From positions 208,613-272,612 of the forward strand of contig PNNN01000011.1 in the NCBI GenBank assembly GCA_013824245.1: a DNA stretch of 64,000 bases, written 5' to 3'. Within the stretch, counting starts at the first letter, position 1. Each line of letters opens with the position of its first letter. Position numbers and translations under genes: made by a program. Below, piece by piece: positions 10,860 through 18,791 of this stretch. The notes beneath the pieces were generated by a model that was not told the DNA's origin, ran no database searches, and was given only the letters and a program-made list of their open reading frames with translations. The stretch is from Chlorobiaceae bacterium. Its GTDB lineage: Bacteria > Bacteroidota > Ignavibacteria > UBA10030 > SZUA-254.

Positions 10860-10932
10860 TGGAGCTGATCGGGATCGAACCGACGACCTCCTCGTTGCGA
10901 ACGAGGCGCTCTCCCAACTGAGCTACAGCCCC
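10860..10932 (-). tRNA. tRNA-Ala (anticodon CGC)
   Basis: Reverse complement GGGGCTG TA GCTC AGTTGGGA GAGC G CCTCG TTCGCAA CGAGG AGGTC GTCGG TTCGATC CCGAT CAGCTCC A folds as a cloverleaf; G3:U70 pair present; no encoded CCA. Confidence 0.95.
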
Positions 10933-10952
10933 AATGTTTTCTGTGCTATCTG

Positions 10953-11032
10953 ATCCCGCCTTCGGCGGGATTCTCAATCCGACTTATAACTTAACTTCTC
11001 CGTTGTTCGGAATCGTTAAGTTATGTCGGATT
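10953..11032. repeat. composite palindromes (GC hairpin plus hairpin 2) on the 5' side of tRNA-Ala
   Basis: ATCCCGCC-ttc-GGCGGGAT (10953-10971), then AATCCGAC-tt-ATAACTTAAC-(19 nt)-GTTAAGTTAT-GTCGGATT (10976-11032). Confidence 0.8.
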
Positions 11033-11184
11033 GGAAGCTACAGCCCCATAACAATTATTAATTTTCAATTGACAATTTACAATTGTCAATTATGTTGTTG
11101 TAATATAAGAAACTTCGAAAGTTAAAACAAGATTGAATTATTCGCTAATTGCAATTTGCAGATTCTGTTCGTATCTTTTCAAAA

Positions 11185-13398
11185 ATGAAATCAGCCAATC
11201 AACCTAATAAAGATTTATCGTTCTCTGTTCAGTATGTCAAGGGAATAGGTCCAAGGCGGGCAGAGGCGCTTGCCGAGCAGGGGGTTAAGACTGTCCATGA
11301 CCTCCTTTATTACTTCCCTTTTGATTATATCGATTTGAGTAAAGTTGAAAAGATCAACGGATTAAAAACATTCATCGATACCGAAAAATGGGTAACGACA
11401 ATCGGAACTGTTCGATCTTATGAAACCATCGGTAGATTTCCAAAATTGAGATTTGTTTTAACTTTGGGCGATGATACCGGAACCCTTCAGTTGATTTTTT
11501 TCCAGAGTGTTAACTTCTTTAAAAAAGCATTTGCCGAAGGTGAATGTTTAGCGGTATCCGGGAAAGTAACAAGTTTCAATAACAGATTGCAGATGATTCA
11601 TCCCTCAATAGATCGTTTGGGTGAAGATGATGGAGATGCAGCGGGTGAATTTGTTCATACATCGGGTATTGTTCCGAAGTATTCATCCTCAGCAACCATG
11701 AAAGATGTAAACTTAAACATCAAGGGGTTTCGCCGCATAATTAAGTCAACGCTGAACGATTTTCTTAATTTAGTCCCTGAATTTTTACCGACAAATCTTT
11801 TAGCCAATCACAATCTGATCTCGATTCGGGAAGCATTGAGCAACATCCACTTCCCGGTCAGCGAAGTAAAATTAGACGAAGCCCGCCGACGATTGAAGTT
11901 TGATGAATTTTTTGCGCTTCAACTAATGCTCGCCATTCGGAAGAATCAGGTGAAAGTTGAATCCCCGGGCATAGCGTTTAATGTGAAAAGTAATTCAGCG
12001 CGAAGTTTGCTTGATTCACTTCCTTTTCAACTTACGAAAGCACAGCGGAGGGTTCTAAAAGAGATTGCCGAAGATATGGATTCTCGTCGTCCGATGTCGA
12101 GATTGTTGCAAGGTGACGTGGGAAGCGGCAAAACCATCGTTGCACTACTTGCTATGCTAATTGCGGTTGATAACGGATATCAAGCCGCTTTTATGGCGCC
12201 GACTGAAATCCTTGCTGAGCAACATTTTCAAACCTTAAGCACACTTCTTAACAGATTGCCGGTTAGTATCCAACTTCTGATTGGCGGTCAGCGAAGTCGG
12301 CAAAGAAAGGATGTACTCGAAAAAATAGAACAAGGTTCGGCTAATATTATAGTCGGGACCCACGCTCTGATCCAAGAGGGAGTTAAGTTTTCGAATTTAG
12401 GATTTATTGTAATAGATGAACAGCATAGATTCGGGGTTGCCCAGCGTGTTTTGCTCCGTGAAAAGGGCATTGAATCTCAGAATGGCATTGTCTATCCTGA
12501 TATTTTAATCATGACTGCGACACCAATTCCAAGAACGCTGTCGTTAACGGTGTATGGCGATCTTGACGTTTCAATAATCAATGAGATGCCTGCGAATCGA
12601 AAGCAGATAAAAACTCTTATCCGTACAGAATCTGAGATGGCAAGTGTTTATACATTCATCCGCGAGCAAGTGAAGCAAGGAAGACAAGTATATATTGTCT
12701 ATCCGTTGGTTGAGGAGTCGCAGAAGCTCGATCTTAAAGCCGCTACCGATAATTACGAACGACTCAGATCGGAATTATTTACCGATCTAAGAGTTGGATT
12801 GCTACACGGACAAATGAAATCGAATATTAAAGATGAGGTGATGCAAGCGTTCAAGAAGGGAGAGATAGATATTTTAGTGGCGACAACTGTTATTGAAGTA
12901 GGAATTGATGTATCAAACGCATCCGTAATGATTATCGAACATGCCGAAAGGTACGGGCTTGCGCAGTTACATCAGCTTCGCGGTCGAGTTGGTCGCGGTG
13001 CAGACCAATCGTACTGCTTACTGATAGCTCCCGATTGGGTGAAGGGATCTTTGAATAATAAGTTTACATCTCTGAACATCGATGGTGAAGTTCAAGAACG
13101 AAGTAATATAATTGAGCGGCTGCAAACTATGCTTGCGACTAACGATGGGTTCAAAATCGCTGAAATTGACCTAAAATTGCGGGGTCCGGGAGATTTTTTT
13201 GGAACACGCCAAAGCGGTGAACCACTTTTACGGATTGCAAACATTCTTACCGATCATGAAATTTTAACGCTTGCCCGTGCTGAAGCGTTTCACCTCATCA
13301 ACGATGATCCTCATCTTCGCAAAGAAGAAAATAAAATCGTACGGGAATATTTTATCGAACGATTGAAGAACAAATATAAATATTTATTCGGAGGATGA
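11185..13398 (+). CDS. recG: ATP-dependent DNA helicase RecG
   Basis: GDVGSGKTIVALLAM, DEQHRFGVAQR, MTATPIPRTLSLTVYGDLDVS, QLRGRVGRG, DLKLRGPGDFFGTRQSG. The ORF opens at 11149; the start is probably the internal Met at 11185. Confidence 0.95.
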   Translation: MKSANQPNKDLSFSVQYVKGIGPRRAEALAEQGVKTVHDLLYYFPFDYIDLSKVEKINGLKTFIDTEKWVTTIGTVRSYETIGRFPKLRFVLTLGDDTGTLQLIFFQSVNFFKKAFAEGECLAVSGKVTSFNNRLQMIHPSIDRLGEDDGDAAGEFVHTSGIVPKYSSSATMKDVNLNIKGFRRIIKSTLNDFLNLVPEFLPTNLLANHNLISIREALSNIHFPVSEVKLDEARRRLKFDEFFALQLMLAIRKNQVKVESPGIAFNVKSNSARSLLDSLPFQLTKAQRRVLKEIAEDMDSRRPMSRLLQGDVGSGKTIVALLAMLIAVDNGYQAAFMAPTEILAEQHFQTLSTLLNRLPVSIQLLIGGQRSRQRKDVLEKIEQGSANIIVGTHALIQEGVKFSNLGFIVIDEQHRFGVAQRVLLREKGIESQNGIVYPDILIMTATPIPRTLSLTVYGDLDVSIINEMPANRKQIKTLIRTESEMASVYTFIREQVKQGRQVYIVYPLVEESQKLDLKAATDNYERLRSELFTDLRVGLLHGQMKSNIKDEVMQAFKKGEIDILVATTVIEVGIDVSNASVMIIEHAERYGLAQLHQLRGRVGRGADQSYCLLIAPDWVKGSLNNKFTSLNIDGEVQERSNIIERLQTMLATNDGFKIAEIDLKLRGPGDFFGTRQSGEPLLRIANILTDHEILTLARAEAFHLINDDPHLRKEENKIVREYFIERLKNKYKYLFGG

Positions 13399-13606
13399 TT
13401 TGTTCCGGTCGAGGGAGTTGACACATGAACAGACCATAGTTGAAAAAAATATTATTATCATTGAGGGAAAAATGAACTTTTCGCTTGACAATGGAAGTAT
13501 AAAATGATTATATTATGAATGTTATGATGATACAAATAAAATATGTCAAACAATTCGAGAGGGTTGCACGAGTAACTTGATATCTCTTCCTGTGCGACAC
13601 AGTCCG

Positions 13607-14740
13607 ATGCGCGTCGCGCTCGTCTACAATCAGAAGAAGGAAGAAGCAGTTCAACAATCGATGACTGAAAATGAAGGCGAACCTCCGAGTTCGCAGGGAA
13701 AGTTCTTCCCCAAATCAAATCCCTCACCTAAAAATAATCCAAATTCAGAAAACCTCCATCCATCGGATCTTTACGCTGAGTGGGATACGTTTGAAACCAT
13801 CGATGCAGTGCGTTCTGCGCTTGCCGAACATCATTCTGTTACAATGATTGAAGCCGATGAACATGCTTTTTCAAAACTTCAGAAGTTAGTTCCTCAAATT
13901 GTATTTAACATCGCCGAGGGTTTAAACGGCGTATCGCGCGAAGCTCAAATTCCTGCTATGTTGGAGATGCTCGGACTTCCTTATTCGGGTTCCGATCCAC
14001 TTACATTGGCAATTTGTCTCGATAAATCGCGCGCGAAAGAGATATTATCGTACTATAACATTCCTACTGCGAAATTCGCTGTTATACATTCCAAAGCTGA
14101 TTTAAATAAATGCAAAATTTTCTTCCCCAATATTGTCAAACCGTTACATGAAGGTTCGAGTAAAGGCATTTATAATTCATCAATCGTGCACACTGCCCAT
14201 GAATTGGAGAAAGTAGTTACTGCAACACTCGATAAATATCAACAGCCGGTTCTTGTGGAAGAGTATTTACCCGGACGTGAGTTCACAGTTGCCATACTTG
14301 GAAATGGGAATGACCTGCAAGTTCTTCCTATCGTAGAAATTAAATTCGACACTTTACCGACAGGTGTTAATCCAATATATTCATTCGAAGCCAAATGGAT
14401 ATGGGATCAATCTGATGCGCCGCTTGAAATATTTACTTGCCCCGCTGATCTTTCTCAAGAATTAGAAAAAGAAATAGTTGCAACATCTAAACAAGCGTAC
14501 AAAATACTGCGTTGCCGCGATTGGTGCCGCATTGATGTACGTCTTGATTCAAAAGGAACGCCGAATATAATAGAATTGAATCCGTTGCCCGGTATACTTC
14601 CAAAACCGGAAGATAATTCATGTTTTCCGAAAGCCGCTCGTGCTGCCGGTTTATCTTACAATCAATTAATTCAATCGGTATTATTATTAGCCGCGCAGAG
14701 GTATGGATTAATGGAACCATCTTTCCAATCACCCAATTGA
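13607..14740 (+). CDS. ATP-grasp ligase, D-Ala-D-Ala ligase-like (paralog 1)
   Basis: NIAEGLNGVSREAQIPAMLEMLGLPYSGSDPLTLAICLDK, VEEYLPGREFTVAILG, IELNPLPGI; probable start MRVALVYNQKKEE inside the 13577 ORF. Confidence 0.88.
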   Translation: MRVALVYNQKKEEAVQQSMTENEGEPPSSQGKFFPKSNPSPKNNPNSENLHPSDLYAEWDTFETIDAVRSALAEHHSVTMIEADEHAFSKLQKLVPQIVFNIAEGLNGVSREAQIPAMLEMLGLPYSGSDPLTLAICLDKSRAKEILSYYNIPTAKFAVIHSKADLNKCKIFFPNIVKPLHEGSSKGIYNSSIVHTAHELEKVVTATLDKYQQPVLVEEYLPGREFTVAILGNGNDLQVLPIVEIKFDTLPTGVNPIYSFEAKWIWDQSDAPLEIFTCPADLSQELEKEIVATSKQAYKILRCRDWCRIDVRLDSKGTPNIIELNPLPGILPKPEDNSCFPKAARAAGLSYNQLIQSVLLLAAQRYGLMEPSFQSPN

Positions 14741-14748
14741 GACAAATT

Positions 14749-15831
14749 ATGAGAAAAAAAATACATGTTGCTGTCATTTACAACGAACCGGTAACTCAAA
14801 CAGAATCCGAAAGAAAGTTCGTTACTGCATCGGGCGAGTTGTTGGAGGGTGCCCGTGAGCAAAACGGCGTAACCACACTAACCGATTTGTCTGAGGTCGG
14901 GGTTCTTGAAGAACGAACTGATATTGCCAATGCCCTGCAATCTGTAGGTTTTAAAAGCTCGATATTCAATGTCGACAGTAACATAATGCGGCTCATTGAT
15001 TTTCTTCGCAATACACAGCCCGATGTTATTTTCAATCTGTGTGAAAGTGTGGGGAATGAAGCTATTCACGAAATGCACGTTGCGGGTATGTATGAATTAA
15101 TGGGAATCCCGTACACAGGCGCCGGACCGCTTGCTTTAGGAATAGCGTTGAATAAAGTTCGGGTGAAAGAAATTTTGTTGAGCAATGGACTGCCAACACC
15201 GCGATACCAATTAGTTGAAAGTCCTATTAAAATTACGCTCGACGAGAACATGAATTTTCCATTGATTGTAAAGCCAGCTCGAGAAGATGCAAGCGTCGGA
15301 ATATCATCGGACTCGGTTGTTTATAGTCTGAGCGATATGAAGAAACGAGTTCGGTTCATATTTGAACAGTTTGATCAGCCCGCACTCGTTGAGGAATATA
15401 TCGATGGCCGTGAATTGAACGTTGCTGTCCTTGGAAACCGTAAGCCCACGGTGCTTCCTATTTCAGAGATTGATATGTCAACACTGCCTAAACAATATCA
15501 TCGGATTATTTCATACAATGCGAAATGGATGAAAGGGACTGATGAGTATGAACACACAAAAGGTGTTTGTCCGGCAAAAATTTCATCAGAGTTGGAAACT
15601 ACTATGAAAGAGATGGCACTTAAAGCATTTCATCTGGTGGGCTGCAGAGATTACGCACGTGTCGATTTTCGTCTAACAAATAAAAATAAACCATATATAC
15701 TCGAAGTGAATCCGAATCCCGATATATCTGATGATGCCGGCTTTGCTCGCTCGGCTCGCGCGCATGGTTTTAAATTTGAAGAATTAATCTCAAAAATTGT
15801 CGAGTTAGCAATCGAGAGGTCTGCATTGTGA
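14749..15831 (+). CDS. ATP-grasp ligase, D-Ala-D-Ala ligase-like (paralog 2)
   Basis: FNLCESVGNEAIHEMHVAGMYELMGIPYTGAGPLALGIALNKVRVKEIL, VEEYIDGRELNVAVLG, VDFRLTNKNKPYILEVNPNPDI; start MRKKIHVAVIYNEPV at 14749. Confidence 0.88.
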   Translation: MRKKIHVAVIYNEPVTQTESERKFVTASGELLEGAREQNGVTTLTDLSEVGVLEERTDIANALQSVGFKSSIFNVDSNIMRLIDFLRNTQPDVIFNLCESVGNEAIHEMHVAGMYELMGIPYTGAGPLALGIALNKVRVKEILLSNGLPTPRYQLVESPIKITLDENMNFPLIVKPAREDASVGISSDSVVYSLSDMKKRVRFIFEQFDQPALVEEYIDGRELNVAVLGNRKPTVLPISEIDMSTLPKQYHRIISYNAKWMKGTDEYEHTKGVCPAKISSELETTMKEMALKAFHLVGCRDYARVDFRLTNKNKPYILEVNPNPDISDDAGFARSARAHGFKFEELISKIVELAIERSAL

Positions 15832-16319
15832 CAATCAGGCCGCTTATACAGAGCGATCGGGCGCAATTACAGATGATTCTTGAGGAGACGAAAGTTTTCC
15901 GCAGTGAAGAAATTGATGTAGCTCTTGAATTGATGGACAGTGCATTAAATCGACCTGAACAAAAAGATTACATTGTGTATACCGGTGTGGATGGATCGGT
16001 AATAGTTGGTTATTACTGCTTAGGTCCAACGCCGATGACAGAAGGAACTTATGACCTTTATTGGATTGCAGTGAAGCCGTCTATTCATAACAAAGGTTAC
16101 GGAAAGAAATTGTTGGCACATGCCGAATCTTTAGTGCGCGATAATAACGGACGATTGATTGTTGCAGAAACATCATCGCAACCTAAGTACGAAAACACAA
16201 GAAAATTTTACGTCAAGAATCAATACCTTGAGCTTGCACGGATTAAAGGATATTATAAAATCGGCGACGATCTCGTCGTCTACGGAAAATATGTCTCACA
16301 ATCTGAGGTACAGATTTAA
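15828..16319 (+). CDS. GNAT-family N-acetyltransferase
   Basis: 163 aa; DLYWIAVKPSIHNKGYGKKLLAHAESLV matches the acetyl-CoA-binding motif A; GTG start overlaps the preceding gene by 4 nt. Confidence 0.85.
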   Translation: MTIRPLIQSDRAQLQMILEETKVFRSEEIDVALELMDSALNRPEQKDYIVYTGVDGSVIVGYYCLGPTPMTEGTYDLYWIAVKPSIHNKGYGKKLLAHAESLVRDNNGRLIVAETSSQPKYENTRKFYVKNQYLELARIKGYYKIGDDLVVYGKYVSQSEVQI

Positions 16320-16322
16320 TTT

Positions 16323-17462
16323 ATGGAACTTTGGCAAGAGATGTTACGACAAAGCGTTGATACAGGGAAAGATTTAGTTGATCGCTTTGGATTTGATGAC
16401 GCAGCAGCGAATAAGCTGAACTCGTTGTTCCACATTCGCATTAATCCCTACTATCTTAGTCTCATTCGATATCCCGGCGACCCCATTTGGCTGCAGTGTA
16501 TGCCAGACGTGCAAGAGTTGGCAGAGGATGGTTTACCCGAAGATCCTTTAGCAGAGGATTCTCATAGCCCGGTACCGAGTATTGTTCACCGGTATCCCGA
16601 TCGGGTACTTTTCCTAACCACAAGCCAATGCTCGATGTATTGCCGCTTCTGTACAAGGAAAAGGAAAGTTGGAGATTCATCGAAGATCAATATGAAGTTT
16701 ATTCAAGATGGTCTCGATTACATTCAAAAACATCCTGAAATCCGGGATGTAATTTTATCGGGCGGCGATCCTTTGATGCTCACCGATTTTTTACTCGAAC
16801 GGATTCTAAAAGGATTGAGAGATATTCCGCACGTTCAAATAATCCGCATCGGAACAAAAATGCCGTGCGTGTTACCCCAGCGAGTAACTCCTAAACTCAC
16901 CAAAATGTTGAAAAAATATCATCCGGTTTACATCAACACTCATTTTAATCATCCGTGGGAGTGTACGCCGGAAGCAAAACGGGCGTGCGATCTTCTCGCG
17001 GATGCCGGTATACCGTTAGGCAACCAATCCGTTCTTATGAAAGGTGTTAACGATGATTCGGACGTAATGTTGGAGTTGATGAGAAAATTATTGACCATGC
17101 GTGTAAGACCATATTACCTGTATCAAGCAGATATAACAAAAGGGACAGATCACTTCCGCACACCGGTTAGTAAAGGTCTTGAGATTATGGATAAGCTAAG
17201 GGGCCATACATCCGGATTGGCAATACCGTCTTACGTAATCGATGCGCCCGGTGGGGGCGGCAAAATCCCGTTGTTGCCGCAATATGTTTTAGGACGCGCG
17301 GGGAAAAATATTATTCTGCGGAATTATAAGTACGAGATCTTTACATATCCCGATCTTGAAGAAGAGCCGCCGAATCATCATCCACCGGTTGAGAGACCAT
17401 TTAAGCGAAAGAATGGAAAGAAAAAAGAAATACCGGTGGAGGTAGTAGAAATCGAAAAATAA
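16323..17462 (+). CDS. KamA-family radical SAM protein (lysine 2,3-aminomutase-like)
   Basis: CSMYCRFCTRKRK radical-SAM cysteines; ADITKGTDHFRTPVSKGLEIMDKLRGHTSGLAIPSYVIDAPGGGGKIPLLPQYV with the PLP-lysine motif. Confidence 0.92.
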   Translation: MELWQEMLRQSVDTGKDLVDRFGFDDAAANKLNSLFHIRINPYYLSLIRYPGDPIWLQCMPDVQELAEDGLPEDPLAEDSHSPVPSIVHRYPDRVLFLTTSQCSMYCRFCTRKRKVGDSSKINMKFIQDGLDYIQKHPEIRDVILSGGDPLMLTDFLLERILKGLRDIPHVQIIRIGTKMPCVLPQRVTPKLTKMLKKYHPVYINTHFNHPWECTPEAKRACDLLADAGIPLGNQSVLMKGVNDDSDVMLELMRKLLTMRVRPYYLYQADITKGTDHFRTPVSKGLEIMDKLRGHTSGLAIPSYVIDAPGGGGKIPLLPQYVLGRAGKNIILRNYKYEIFTYPDLEEEPPNHHPPVERPFKRKNGKKKEIPVEVVEIEK

Positions 17463-17513
17463 AAATCCGGATTTTATTACCGAAAATTATTAGGTTTGAG
17501 TTGAATAAATTAA

Positions 17514-17569
17514 AGCCCGGCGTCGATGCAAGTGGAAACCACTTAACATCGATGGGGGAATGCCGGGCT
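17514..17569 (-). terminator. multi-segment hairpin / probable terminator between convergent genes
   Basis: AGCCCGGC/GCCGGGCT outer stem, TCGATG/CATCGA, AAGTGG-aaa-CCACTT inner stem; minus-strand 3' side is TTTAATTTATT. Confidence 0.6.
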
Positions 17570-17579
17570 CAGAAAAAAA

Positions 17580-17987
17580 TCATATCTCATGCTGGGCAGC
17601 GAATTCAGGATCTTCAATAGTTTCGAAAAATTTGATAATTTTATCAAATTCAGTCGTTTTATCAAATACATAATTTGCACCGATCTCGGTGCATCGTCTG
17701 ACCAAGGTTGAAGATGGGAAATTTGTTAGAACAATTACAATTGTCGTGGGTTTCTTTTCTTTAACTTTATGGATGATCTCGCTGATATTGCAATTGTCAT
17801 ACTGTGCATCAACGAGAACAACATCGGGTTGTTGGTAATCGAGTAATTTCAACCCTGAGTTATTATCATCCGCCTCAAAAATATCACCTATGTTTTTGAA
17901 TCTGCTCAATCTCATTCGAATTCGTTCACGAATGAATAAGGAGTGATCGATAATTAAAAGTGATATATTTGATTTTGACAATTCCAT
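17580..17987 (-). CDS. stand-alone response-regulator receiver domain protein
   Basis: 135 aa; VVLVDAQYD phospho-Asp region, VFDKTTEF conserved Lys; acidic pocket is IDH rather than DD. Confidence 0.75.
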   Translation of the reverse strand: MELSKSNISLLIIDHSLFIRERIRMRLSRFKNIGDIFEADDNNSGLKLLDYQQPDVVLVDAQYDNCNISEIIHKVKEKKPTTIVIVLTNFPSSTLVRRCTEIGANYVFDKTTEFDKIIKFFETIEDPEFAAQHEI

Positions 17988-18146
17988 CTAAGAAAAATTT
18001 TCCTCTTTAATAACATATCAAAAATTAATCTCCCGTTTCAAGAGGAACATTGCCTAAATATCTGTGGGTTAATTACGTCTGGTTTGTAGTCCCACGCTTA
18101 CTTGTGAAGCAGGGATTATCAAATAAGTGAGGAGAGTGATTCGATT

Positions 18147-18791
18147 CTAATCGCGGAGTGGTTCTATCAATTTATGTTTTATTGCGTAGTGTGTAAGCTC
18201 GACATCGTTTTTTAAGACCATTTTTTCCATCAAACGGTCGCGGTATGTGCGGATTGTTTTATCGCTGAGTGATAATTGATCCGCAATTTCAATAATTGTT
18301 TTTCCGGTGGCTATTAAACATAATACCTGATATTCACGATTCGAAAGTCGCTTGTGAGGTTCGATATCGGAGTTGGTTTCTACAGCGATGGCAAGTTTTT
18401 CAGCGAGCGTAGGGCTTACAAATTTACTGCCTGTGTGAATTTTTCGGATGGCATTAAGTAATTCTTTTGGTGCACTCTCTTTGCCTAAAAATCCGGAAGC
18501 ACCTGCTTTTAATACTCGCACACCCATTTGTTCCTCTGGATAAATGCTCAGAATAAGTATCGGAAGCTTCGGGTGATCTTTGCGGATTTCTTTCAATACT
18601 TCAATCCCATCGCGCCCCGGCATGTTGATATCGAGTACTACAACATCCCAAACTTCAGATCGAATTTTGTCTAATGCTTCCTGTCCGTTCAAAGCTTCGC
18701 CGCCCACTTCCATATCCGATGCTTTACTGATAATTTGTTTTAATCCTTCCCTAACAACAGGGTGATCGTCTGCAATAAGGATTTTTATCAT
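18147..18791 (-). CDS. NarL/FixJ-type response regulator with LuxR-like HTH
   Basis: IKILIADDHPVVREGLKQII; VVVLDINMPGRDGIEVL; LSNREYQVLCLIATGKTIIEIADQLSLSDKTIRTYRDRLMEKM. Confidence 0.95.
   Translation of the reverse strand: MIKILIADDHPVVREGLKQIISKASDMEVGGEALNGQEALDKIRSEVWDVVVLDINMPGRDGIEVLKEIRKDHPKLPILILSIYPEEQMGVRVLKAGASGFLGKESAPKELLNAIRKIHTGSKFVSPTLAEKLAIAVETNSDIEPHKRLSNREYQVLCLIATGKTIIEIADQLSLSDKTIRTYRDRLMEKMVLKNDVELTHYAIKHKLIEPLRD

Noticed and set aside
10669-10977. 102 aa minus-strand ORF (and the 62 aa plus-strand ORF 10765..10953)
   Set aside because: Both run through the tRNA-Ala and its flanking palindromes; AQLGERLVRNEEVVGSIP is translated tRNA sequence, a well-known spurious ORF.
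14620-14748. N-terminal extension of the second ATP-grasp ORF
   Set aside because: The extension overlaps the first ligase in another frame; MRKKIHVAVIYNEPV at 14749 is the homologous start.
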